Assembly: GCA_024220525.1 (NCBI GenBank)
Contig: JAMYWO010000031.1
Span: forward strand, 62,001 to 126,000
Direction: 5' to 3'
DNA length: 64,000 bases
DNA from: Cochliopodium minus
Lineage: Eukaryota > Discosea > Himatismenida > Cochliopodiidae
Positions 25,085 through 36,491 of this stretch are shown here, piece after piece. The number at the start of each line of letters is the position of its first letter. Position 1 is the stretch's first letter. Below the pieces are notes generated by a model, which saw only the letters and a program-made list of their open reading frames with translations, ran no database searches and was not told the DNA's origin. Position numbers and translations under genes: made by a program.

Positions 25085-28000
25085 ATGCAGAATATGCATC
25101 CCATTTTTGAATTAATTTATAATGGCATATGGGAAGAATTGAAACTGTTTGATAGCGAAGATATACATCCCTATTTGGTTTATTTGACAAAAGTATATTT
25201 GAATATAAAAAACGATGATATATTCGAACTGATACAATCTGAAAGAGAACAAGAAATTATTACATACATTAATCTGCCATTTGATGAAATATTTCAACAA
25301 TCAAAAGATATTACAAATCAAATAGATCAAAATGTACAAACACAATCCACCTATGAATCTACAAATGATTTAAAAGAGAAGATGATGTGAGTTCACAAAC
25401 AAAAAATAAATTCATTTAACTCCCAAATCAATTTATTAACAATCTTTTAACACTCTCAATAGAATATTCTGCTCGGATTTATTTAAACTTGTAAATACAT
25501 TTGAAAAACAAAAAAATCAGAGACCATCATCATTCCTGTTAGACAGTCAGGTATATATGTATGATTTGGCATTTATCTTCCCAATAGTGATCGACAAATT
25601 CTCCAATCACACAAAAACATCAATTAAAATAATATTTGAATATCTATTGGTAACACCCAATGGCCCTGATTTGGTGGTATCTTATGTAAAAAACAAACCA
25701 CATTCGTTCAAACAAACATGCCAAGATATGACAGAATTTATCATCCAAAACAAATCTCCTAATGCATGCAAAGTTGTCCTTGAGAGCCTCAGCAAATTGT
25801 CTTTTTTTTGTGCGACCACAACAAGAGCAATACTGGTAAAAAACAAAATACTTCCCGCCTTTGTGTTGGAATTAACTTTGAATCACATCAAAGATGAAAA
25901 CTCTTTCCTTCTCAGCATCAACCCTTTTTATTACGATTCTTGGATGAAGGATTACATGAAGGAGAACCAACTCAAGGAAGGATCACCTGCATTTTTGATC
26001 AGGAAGAAGATCCTCACTATGATGAATAATTATGTAATAATTATTATTTAATAATAATTTTTAAATGTTAAACTTTTTTCTAATCATCCCTTTTAGGAAT
26101 CTGAAAAAACCGTCAAAGTTTGTTCGTTGTTGAAAAACTATTGTGGAATGATGGGCACCTTTGCTCTCAGAATGGATACTGAAAACGTCAGCGCGGTGAT
26201 TTCCCTCTTGCTGAAAAAGAGCAAGAGCAACAAGAGGTTGTTGAGATTAGGGTTGTGCTATCTGTTGTTGTGCGAGGGACTATTTGATTTGGTTCCAAAG
26301 AACAAAATAGGAGAGTACATCCAATTTTTGAACGGAACTGAAGTCTACTCTGAGGCTCTCTTGATAGCTGTGCACTTTCACATGAACGAAAGTGCAAAAG
26401 TCGTGGATTATATGAGATCTATATTAGACGAGCTGCCCATTTCTGTGCATGGAGATAGTTTTACGAGAATATCAGAGTTTATCACGAGAGAACTTTTTCC
26501 AGAACAAGTCATTTCAAAGTTGCTTCCTGTCACCGAACAAAAGTTGATAAACTCAAGCATTTTCAAGTGTATGTTCAATTTGTTACAAAAAGGAGTGTTT
26601 ATGGTCAATAAGGTCCAGGTTGGTATTTGGGTGTTCGAACAAATCAAAATAGCGGAGGAACCCCTTCAGTCTCTCTTTCCTTCTCTGATAGAGGAGTTTG
26701 TGTTGTCTGGCATCTTCAACCGCAACTGGTCAATGGACAGATTCGACGAGAATATGGTCAAAGAAGTATTGAGTGGTAGATCAATGATTAGCAAGGTAAA
26801 ATCTTTTCCGTTTAAAAATTTTTTATATTTTCATTTCAAATTTTTTTTAAATTTTTATAGATCTTGATGTTTTTTTATGTCTTACAAGTGAACCAGTACC
26901 TTAACGAGACTAATTTGGAACTTTTGCACCCCACCAAAAAAAAGCAAGGAGAAAAATCCAGTCCCAACCAATCCTCCAAGTTCATTCCTTACTCTTCGAA
27001 AGTCATGGACCTCGTCAACGCAAAACAACTATTGACATACATGCAGAACTATGAATCCAAGCAATCGACAAAAAAAAAGTACTCACTAAAAGATAGTGGC
27101 TACAACTTTTTAATCCCCAAGTTCACTTCGTTGTTAATATCTCAACAAGCGCAATTATTTACAGTATCCAATTTGCTCAATGAAGAAGAAGGAAAGAACT
27201 TTGATCTGAGCCACAAAAACTCCTTGCTTTTCTACCACAAACTTTTCGATCATCCTCGGTCCTATCAGTCGATTTTGGAGCAACATTCCCTCATATTGGA
27301 GTCCACTGTGCTCTTGCCTCCCGTTGAAGAAGATTTCCAGCAAATTTCTTTGTCTTCTTCCAACAATCAAGAATTTTCTCAGAATTTTCAGCTGCTTTCC
27401 AAGTCTGTCTCCAACTTGACTCGATGTAATTTACTTTTGTTAGAGTTTTCTGATTTGCCTTCATCCAAACTCGTTTCTCATTGTGACACTCTCCAAGAAA
27501 TCATTTTTCCTGTTTTGTTCAAAGAAGAGTAAAATTATTTTTTTTAATTCATTTTTTTTTTATTATTATTTACTTATTTTTTTCTACTTATTTTTATTAT
27601 TATTTTTTAAAGTACTCCTGAGAGTTTCAGGAACCTGTATCTCAAAATTTGGGAGAAGATGCTTTGTTTTATTCCTTGGAAATTAGCACTAAGCACTGCA
27701 AATTTTTTCAGAATTGAAAAGTAATTACAAAAACAATTATTCCATTTTGTTAATATAAATGTTTTAAATATTTTTTATTTAATTTTATTTTTCATTTTTT
27801 TTTTTAATAAACAAAGTTTGAAATACAACCACAACGATTTGATTGAAGATCCACTCGTATTGTTGAGATGTAATCCAGTGGTCTTCAGGAGCCCGTCCCT
27901 GTTCGAAATGCTGCTCCAAATCTTGTCGATCTACATGACCTTTGTCAAAAACAAATATTTGTCCATTGTAAGAAACTCCAAAGACACCCCCAAAGTTCAA

Positions 28001-28848
28001 GAGGGAATCAACGCTCTCATGCTCGCCCAAGAAAGCGCCATTGTGCAGATGTTGCTCGAAATATGCAAGCAAGATTTTGATTCCGAGCAATCTATAAAGA
28101 GAGACAAACGAGTTGCACAGGAGATAGGAACAAAGGTTTTTTTTTTGACTTTTTTTTTTCTATATTTTTAGTTTTATTTTAAAGAAATTTATTTATTTTG
28201 ATAAAAAATTTTTTTTTTTTGAAACTTATTTATTTTGTTAAAAATATTTTTATAGTTTAAAATTGTTGATTTAAAACGTTCTAAAAAAGTTTCATCTAGA
28301 TATTTTTTCTTCCAAAATTTTTTAAATTTATTTTGAAACGATCTTTTTCAAAGGTTTGCACTTTCATCCATCAAATTTTTATCGAGAGCCCCATCATCAT
28401 CAAGATCATCCACTTTCAGGAATACGACAAGTCGCTGATTCCCCTGACCGTCTACGGGATCCCCTCCATGCACATCTGCCTCTACTTCATCACCGAGATG
28501 CTTTCCCTCCCCATCCTCAACAAACAGCTCTTCGGGATTCAACTAGCTTCGTGTGTCATTGAAAGATACCCCATCGAAAAGAGTTTGGAGATTTCAAAGA
28601 CCGTTTTGTCTCATATTCGTAACACTAGTAATGTTTCTCAGAACATCCCCTTTTTGTTGGACGCTTTGCCTTGTGTCATCAATCTTGTGAGGGCCTTCCC
28701 CATTTTGATTGAGGATACCATCGATCTTTTCTACACCATCGCCCCCAACTTTGACAACACTTCTTCTTCTTCTGTTTATGTAGATAAGCGCCTCATCGAG
28801 AAGGTCAAGCAAGTGTTTTACGAGGTCACCTCCCTCATCACAAAATAA
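25085..28848 (+). CDS. INTS2: Integrator complex subunit 2
   Basis: Exons 25085..25386, 25463..26033, 26097..26795, 26861..27528, 27613..27720, 27817..28135 and 28354..28848 give 1053 aa (human 1204). INTS2 is a helical-repeat scaffold of the Integrator complex, which cleaves snRNA and promoter-proximal transcripts made by RNA polymerase II. The C-terminal third is the most telling: EDPLVLLRCNPVVFRSPSL, ESAIVQMLLEICKQ and LIPLTVYGIPSMHICLYF all match the animal protein closely. The N-terminal part is poorly conserved but continuous. Exon 6 could end or exon 7 start a few bases differently because both joints lie in T-rich sequence (CAAAG/GTTTTT). The gene has only ~105 bp upstream of its ATG after ARPC1. 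Confidence 0.92.
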
Positions 28849-29014
28849 TTTTCGAAAATAAAATTTGTTATTTATTTATTCAACCCCCCCTCCCTTGCCT
28901 CCTTCCTCTTTTTTCTTTCTGAAAACTTTTTTTTTTTGTTATAAAATATAAGAAAGTGATTGTTTTTTTTTTTTTTACTCTTTGGGATTAATCTTCATCT
29001 TATAAAAAAAAAAA

Positions 29015-30870
29015 ATGTCAGACACAAAAGCTCTCACACCAGATGAAATATGGAATGGATATTCTTTCTCGCAAAAATTCGCTGTATATTAGATTTTCCT
29101 GAAAAGTATCGGTTTCTTAATTTTTAAAATATGTTATAGGCAAGAGTGGTTATTGCTTTGCAGGGGATGGTATGGTTGTATATAGAAAAGAAATTGTTTT
29201 TCTTGCCTACTTTTGCGATTTATATCTTGAAATTTTTGATCTTCATCACCTTTTTGATCTTCAATGGATTGCCAAGAAAAGTAGTAAGAAAATAAAATAA
29301 GTAATCATAATGTTTGATGTGATTATAAAATATATCTTAAATCTTTCTTTCAAAATACTTTATATTAAACATATATATAAATTTAAAAAAAAAAAAAAAT
29401 GAAAAAGATGAGCAATAGAAATCAGAGCTCACATCTTTTATTTTATTGTTGTCAAATCAAATTATTTTTAAAAATAGATAATAAAAGCAAGAACCAATCT
29501 CAACATCCAAAACATCCGTGACGTTTGGCACTTTCCTCTTTTGGTGAAAGTAACCAAATTTATTGGAATGAAAAGACTCAAAGTTTACAGAGAAATAAGT
29601 AAATGAAAATTAAAAATTAAAAATTATAAATTAAAATATGAAATTAAAAATTAAAATAGATGTTCCAAATGATGGAAAATTTGACTTCAAAAACACTAGA
29701 GTGATCATTGTTGCTGCTCAAGAACTTAAAGATTGTAGCAAAGAAGGATATATCATCCACATCCATGGAGGCATGATAAAAAACTATTTTTTTAAAAAAA
29801 TTTTTTAATTTTTCTAAAAAAAAAATTTAAAAGGAGGTGAACAAAAATATTTAAAGAAAAATATTTTTTTATTGATTTTTTTTTAAATTAAATTTTTTTT
29901 TAAATTAAAATCTAAATAGGGTGGTGCGCATTTAAGTAATTTAAAATAAAAGAACAAAAAAAAATTAAGTTTAAATTATTTTTTATAGCCCTGAATTTTA
30001 TTTGTCAAACCTTGCACAAATTTCCAAAGAAACAGGTTCAAATTTTTTTTTTTTTACTAATAATAATTCATCTTTCTTTTAAAAGGAATGGCAATTTTTT
30101 CTATTGATTACAAATTGGCTCCAGAACAGGCTTATCCTTCTCAGCCCAACGAAGTTGCTTTCTGCATTGAGTGGATCAAAAAAAATGGAGACAGATTTGG
30201 TATAAAAAATAAGTTTCAAGCCTTTTTTTTTTTGATTTTAACAAATAAAAAAAGGCATTGATACATCTAAAAAAGTAATTCTCATGGGGTAAATCATTTA
30301 TTTTTATTATTTAAATTTTCTTAATTTTTTTTTTTTTAGTGACTCTGCAGGAGGAAACCTTTCAGTTACAGCCACTTATAAATTATTGGAAAAAGGAGAT
30401 GTGAAGGTGGATGGATTGGCACTCATTTATCCTACCCTCTATATTCAAAAGACTTCAACTTCAGCCAAAAAGTTTGGTGAGGATTGGATACTTCATACCA
30501 ACAGCATGAAAAAAGTTTTTATCTCTTGTTATTATCCCAAATTTGATAGTCTCTCTTCTATTGAGTATTATGGTAGTTTTTTTTTGTTATTTTTTTTTGA
30601 AAAATAAAAAACTTTTTAGTTTCACCTGGTCTTGCTCCTAAAGAATTACAAAAACAACTTCCTCCTACTTTCATCGTTTGTGGTGACAGAGACCCTTTGT
30701 TGGATGACTCAACAAACTTTGCTTCACAACTTTCCAATTTGGGAATATCTTGCACTTTACAAATTGAAAAAAATTTAACTCATGGATTCATGAACTTGGA
30801 TCTTTTTATCCCGAGGGCGAGTGGTTGTCTCACTCTTATTTCGAAATGGATAAACGAAAATACAAAATGA
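29015..30870 (+). CDS. HSL-type alpha/beta hydrolase (membrane-associated lipase/esterase)
   Basis: Ten exons: 29015..29083, 29140..29280, 29478..29598, 29660..29770, 29920..29935 (16 nt), 29989..30035, 30086..30199, 30255..30288, 30340..30572 and 30620..30870; about 378 aa. The N-terminus has a hydrophobic helix (residues ~25-65), then the alpha/beta hydrolase core. The core has the oxyanion motif HIHGGW, GMAIFSIDYKLAPE, the nucleophile elbow MGDSAGGNLS, the acid loop VCGDRDPLLDD, and the histidine in LTHGFMN. This is the hormone-sensitive-lipase family that hydrolyses acyl esters. The intron after HIHG starts with GC (G/GCATGATAAA) rather than GT. With it, the 16-nt exon joins both sides in phase. 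The substrate is unknown. Confidence 0.85.
29771..29919 (+). other. Probable GC-AG intron
   Basis: No GT donor exists after the conserved HIHGG codons before stop codons appear. A GC donor at 29771 paired with TCTAAATAG at 29911-29919 gives correct phase into the following 16-nt exon and then into PEFYLSNLA. GC-AG introns are a known minor class. Confidence 0.6.
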
Positions 30871-30987
30871 TCTCCCAATTTAGCTTTTGGAATATTATTA
30901 AACTTTTACGTCAATTTTCTGATGTTTTTAAACATAAAAAAATTTTTAATTTAATATATAACTTGTTTTTTTGTTTATTAATTTGTT

Positions 30988-33690
30988 TTAGGCAACCGTT
31001 GCCAAAGCTTTATAAAGTATTACTGCCATCATAGAAAGTCCTAATATAACCATGGGGATACCAATAGACAATACCAAATCAAGATTATCGTTGATTCTGG
31101 TGACAGGATTGGTCAAGTTATACCCAGAAGTAGGAACCTCAATAACAAAACCGGTGGATGTAGGAGGAGTAGTGTCCACAATTTCTGGAGGCAAAGTGGA
31201 AGGAATAACAGAGGTAGGAGTGATAGTAGGTGTAGGTGTATTCGTAGTTGTGGAGTTATTGCGGCAACTACAGTCAAGTTGAGACTTATTTGTACAGTTG
31301 CTTGGAGGTTCACTTGAGATAGTACAAACATAATCGTAAGGGTAAACCATCTGTGATCTTCTAGTGACAATGTCATATACTCTTTTGATATCTACTGGAA
31401 ACAATTCAAGCGGAAACCAACGAAAATTACTGGATAAAATACAGACTGTAACGGTCGTTTTGTTGAAAGGAGGGCAGAGATTAGGTGGGTAGGTAGGAAT
31501 AATGGTAGGGACTGATGTAGCAGTACTTTGAACTGTAGCAGTATCAGATGGATTTCCAGTTGGAGCCAAAGTTGCAGTATCTGAAGGATTTCCAGTTGGA
31601 GCTAAGGTTGCAGTATCCGAAGGATTTCCGGTTGGCGCCAAGGTTGCAGTATCCGAAGGATTTCCAGTTGGAGCCAAGGTTGCAGTATCTGATGGATTTC
31701 CAGTTGGCGCCAATGTCGCTGTATCAGATGGATTTCCAGTTGGTCTAAGTGTTGCTGTATCTGATGGATTTCCTGTTGGAGCCAAGGTTGCTGTGTCTGA
31801 AGGATTTCCAGTAGGTGTAAGAGTCGCAGTATCTGATGGATTTCCCGTTGGTCTGAGTGTTGCAGTGTCAGATGGATTTCCGGTTGGTGCCAAAGTTGCT
31901 GTGTCAGAAGGATTTCCAGTTGGTCTGAGTGTTGCTGTATCTGATGGATTTCCAGTTGGCGGCAAGGTTGCTGTATCAGAAGGATTTCCAGTTGGAGCCA
32001 AGGTTGCTGTATCTGATGGATTTCCGGTTGGTCTGAGTGTTGCAGTGTCAGAAGGATTTCCTGTTGGTGCCAGTGTAGCTGTGTCAGAAGGATTTCCAGT
32101 AGGTGTAAGAGTAGCAGTATCTGATGGATTTCCAGTTGGAGCCAAGGTTGCTGTATCAGATGGATTTCCGGTTGGTCTGAGTGTTGCAGTATCAGAAGGA
32201 TTTCCTGTTGGTGCCAGTGTAGCTGTGTCTGAAGGATTTCCAGTTGGTCTGAGTGTTGCAGTATCTGATGGATTTCCAGTTGGAGCCAAAGTGGCAGTAT
32301 CAGATGGATTTCCAGTTGGTGCAATGGTTGCAGTATCAGAAGGATTTCCTGTTGGAGCAAGTGTAGCTGTGTCAGATGGATTTCCAGTAGGTGTAAGAGT
32401 CGCAGTATCTGATGGATTTCCCGTTGGAGTCAAAGTGGCAGTATCTGAAGGATTTCCTGTGGGTTGAGGCGTGTCAGTCGGTGGAAAAGTAACCTGACAA
32501 TAACATCCCACATAGACGATACCAACAGAAGAATTAACAAGTCTTCCAGGAAAGATGGAACCAGGATGTAATTGGAGGTATTCATCAACCTTTTCCAATT
32601 CAATATGTTGACGAATGTAAAGAGGATCATCTGGATCTGTGCTATTTATTGGTACACATAAAATCACCCCACTTGATATAGTTGAATTTCCACAATCAGC
32701 CGTGTTATTTCCATTATCGCAAGTTGAATTAACCACATATGGATTGGGCTGACATTGACAAGACTTATTTGAATCCTCAGGGGTTGAACATACACCACAA
32801 TCATCTTTGGATGTTCCAGGTGGGCATCCACATCTGGATCCAGTAGGATTACAGTTACAATCTGTGTAAAAAGAATAGCCATCATTGTCTTCAGAGTATT
32901 GACCAGGGAAGACTGTTCCAGGATTTTGCTCAAGATACTCCTTTACACGATTCCTTTCGATATGTGTTCGAATGAACTTTGGATCATTGGGATCTGTGCT
33001 GTTTGTTGGTGAACAAACGTAGATCCCGCTTGATATTGTCGAATTGCCACAATCTTCGCAAAAATTGAGCAAGTGATCTTCAACACTACATTGACATGCC
33101 TTGTTTCTGTTCTCAGGGGTTGTACATAGTCCACAATCATCCAATGTTGTTCCTTTAGGACATCCCACTACTTTACATTCACAATCTAGGAGATCTCCAT
33201 CTGAGTTCTTGAACCCTGCTAAGGCTGCTGTGGGGAAATTCTGTAAAATGAAATGTACATTCTGTGACTCAACAAAGTTTTTTATATATTGATTATTTCC
33301 AACTGGAATGCAGATCGCTACTCCTGATGATATTGTCGATTTTTTGCAATCCATACAATCACAACTTCCAACTTCACAATTACATATCTTGGTTCTATTT
33401 CTTGGGTCAGTACACAAACCACATTCACTTTCAACCGTTCCATTCGGACAACAATTATCATTGCTTTTATATATATTAATTGAATTGTTGTTCCTTTGGT
33501 TATATTGATATATTGATGGTATTTCTTCATCCAAATTTATTCTTTTTTTAAAGTTTAAAATGGTACTCACTCTAAATATTTTAACATATTACCTATTTCG
33601 AAAGTTCGTTCCAAATATATCATCTTTATAACCACTTGATAAAACACTCAAAAGTATCAAAAATAGGAAGTGTTTTTTGACGATGAACAT
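30988..33690 (-). CDS. Cys-rich, tandem-repeat cell-surface protein (type I)
   Basis: Exons 33593..33690 and 30988..33571 encode 893 aa. There is a signal peptide (MFIVKKHFLFLILLSVLSS), then three Cys-rich modules of ~110-120 residues. Each has CP-GT--DDCG-C, TPE-RNK-C-C, and GNSTISSG--(V/L)C-P, with many N-glycosylation sequons. A stalk of 26 exact 12-residue repeats (GNPSDTATLxPT) follows, rich in Thr/Pro and probably O-glycosylated. A second Cys-containing segment comes next, then a transmembrane helix (VLSIGIPMVILGLSMMAVILY) with a tail of only a few residues. The plan is that of an adhesin or coat protein. DDCGVC-type modules are common in dictyostelid surface proteins, and binding partners are unknown. 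It is convergent with the hydrolase gene. Confidence 0.85.
31522..32457 (-). repeat. 26 x 36-bp in-frame tandem repeat
   Basis: Twenty-six consecutive 36-bp units with no length change (936 bp) encode GNPSDTATLxPT. Only one position varies freely (A, R, T or P; one unit has I-A). R and A units alternate in blocks, suggesting expansion by copying of two- or three-unit segments. Two long frames on other readings of the same DNA are artefacts of the repeat. Confidence 0.95.
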
Positions 33691-33978
33691 TTTTTTTTAA
33701 TTTATAATTTTTACTGAAAAGAAAAATACTCCAATTTAATAGGAAGATCATCTTGTTTCTAATCATATTTATTGATTTGCGAGTGAAAAGATTGAAGCAG
33801 TTAAAAAAAATTATTTTTTTTATATCCTTTCATTTTTTATTTGACAATTTTTTTTTTTTTTGACACAAATTTTGACAACAAATTAAAAAAAAAAAAATTC
33901 ATTCAAAATAAAAGTCTCAACAAAAAAAAATAAAAACAAAATAGTTTGGAATTTGAAATTCAATTTAATGTGATTCGA

Positions 33979-36206
33979 TCAATCCAAGAGATTGAAAGTC
34001 AAAGATAAAGGATAATGATCACTCAATGGTTTATCCAAATCTTTCCCCAAAATATCAAAATCAATAATTTGAACTTGTGCCAACGAAAAGTTTTCAAAAT
34101 AAGTGAAATAAAAAATGTAATCGATTGTTGCAGGTTCCCAAAGAGCAAAACTTTAAACAAGTTGACTAAAATTAAATAATTAGAATGATCTGTTTTACCT
34201 GTTTCCTCCATATGTATTAACAACTTTTTGATTGTTCATTTTAGAGAAGGTGTGATGAACATCAACAATACCAGGGAAAATTTCAAAAATATTCTGGTAG
34301 TAAGTTCCACCTAAAAAGTTTATTCAAAATTATTTTAGCAAAGTATAAAACAATTTTCAAACCATATTCAATGTTGAAATCTCCCATCATGAGCAAAGCA
34401 CAATTAGAAGAACTTATCTTTAAGTTATCTTTGATATAATCCATTATATCTACTAAAAATTTGCTTATTTCTTTGAGTTGATCCAACCTAGTTGGGCCCA
34501 TGGGATCTAGGTGAGTATGTACGATAGCAAGGTACTTATTTTTTGTTAATAGAAGATGAGAAATATCAAATAAACAAAACAGAATTCCCTTTTTAGACTT
34601 TGTTGCCGAGACATTGAAATTGATTCTTTTTGTATATAAAAGGTTTGTTTCCTTGATGTAACTTAACCACAATCCACCGTTCCCTTTTGAGAAAGATAAG
34701 AAAAGAAAATTAATATTAAAAATTTCAAGTAAACCTTGGATATAAAAACTAATGGTGTCCAGAAAGTTCCCTCCTTTCCCAAAAAAATTAGTAGATTTAC
34801 ATTCTGGGAGAATTGTGTGCGAATCTTTTAGGTTTTCTTCGATGACATTTACACTAAGTCCCCACATCTCTTCTAAACATGTAAAATGATGTTTTTTAGC
34901 AATATCAGATAAATCCTTCATTCTATGATTTGATAGAATTAAGTTAATAGAAAAATAAAGATGATCTTCACTTATACCTTTCATCATTTCTGTCACAAAC
35001 TTCTCCTTCTTTACAAAATAACTGATTTACTTCAATATGAACCAAATAATTAAAAAAAAAATAATGAAATTACGCTTGGAACTTGATAAGCATTGAAGTT
35101 CAGTAATTTTATAGTTTTGGTGTAACCCCCTTGTATGTGATTTTCTTCTAAAACCGTCCGTATGCTCCATCCATTGTTTTCTTTGCTCCAGAACAGTTCA
35201 TAAAGTTCTAAATGGGTAAATTTAGGTATTTTAAAAAAAAGAAAAATATTACTGTCGAATTGAGTAAATAGAATTTTTTGGGTATTATTTTCGACATAAG
35301 CATAAAGTATCTGAGATACTTGTATTTTAGTTTTTACATTATCCAAAACATTGTATAATTTCCACCTGTTGATCAACGAAGTGGAATCGTACCAAACTTC
35401 AACAATTTCTCTTTTAGAGTTGATGGAATACAAGTGAGTAGTGTTCTCTTCTGGATTGTTAACAGAAAAAATGTTAGTCTGACAGTCCCCATATCCTACT
35501 TTCTTAGTGATGTTTGATTTTTTCCAAAAACCTTCTTTCTCATAAAGCTCTATTATTTGGTTATGTTTGTTTCTGTAGAACACGTGGGCAAGTGTATTAC
35601 TTTTGCAGAAAGTAATTTCATCGTTATCTTTGCAAATGAACTCTTTTTCTTCTTTAGAAACTATTTCTCTCTTTTCATTTTTTTCTGGATCCCACATGAA
35701 GATTCCATTTCTCGATGAGAGGAGCACAAGCTTTTCACCAATTAAGACAGGATTTGAATTTGATTCTTTGAATACCATTTCCATCGTTTTAGTTTTCAAG
35801 AAGGGAACCTCTTTATCAAATCCAACATCTATTTTCCAGATATCCCTCCCAGATTTACATATTATCATATTCTTACTTTGCAAATATAAACAGCTCGTGA
35901 ATTCCAATTCTAAATCGTTGCATTCTTTCCTTATCCATTTTGCTTGTTCTTTAACAAAATAACATAATTTCATTTTATTCGTTATAAACGAAAAGAAATT
36001 GGAATTTGAATTAGAAATTATGATTTGAACTGAAGGTATATCTTCAATCCTATCAAATGGGAAATATGATTAAATTTTTGAGAATAATATTTATTTTACT
36101 TTTTGAAATTGTAAATAATTTCCTTCTTCCATTCATGATCAATGAGATATATCCTATTCAGTTGGATAACTTTGTTTTCTTTCGATATTAAGAATATGTC
36201 GTTCAT
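33979..36206 (-). CDS. EEP-domain phosphodiesterase (nSMase-like) with long N-terminal region
   Basis: Exons 36100..36206, 35074..36049, 34978..35021, 34363..34922, 34199..34310 and 33979..34150 give 656 aa. The C-terminal ~290 residues carry endonuclease/exonuclease/phosphatase motifs: CLEEMWG (metal-binding Glu), HTHLDP, GDFNIEYG, ATIDYIF and LSDHYPL. These are the residues that hold metal and catalyse in neutral sphingomyelinases and relatives. The ~350-residue N-terminus has repeated short strands with IWKIDV and GIFMWDP, suggesting a beta-propeller; that is a guess. A 51-nt stretch at 34684..34734 has intron-like ends and is in frame, so it may be spliced out (639 aa). No signal peptide is seen, so a cytosolic or peripheral membrane enzyme is likely. 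Confidence 0.75.
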
Positions 36207-36491
36207 TTTTTTTTAGTTTTTCTTTCTATAAAATTCAAAAGAATTTTATAAATTCAAGCTAAATTTTATTTAGAAACTTCTAATTCTTGATCTCATTTTG
36301 AAGAAGTATAAAATTAGACTCAAATGAAATTTTCTAAATTAAGAATGAATGACAAAAGCAAAATTACGTCACATGATTTCTTTTGCAAAAAAATAAAAAA
36401 TATTGAATAAAAAAAAAAAAAAAATAGTATTTCAAGAGTAATTTGATCAAAAATTATAAATTTAAATTCAAAACAACGAAACAACAAAATA

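Noticed and set aside
31602-32467. Two long frames (224 aa plus strand, 252 aa minus strand) inside the surface-protein gene
   Set aside because: They are other readings of the 36-bp repeat array and share its periodicity. The frame with signal peptide, Cys modules and membrane helix is the real one.
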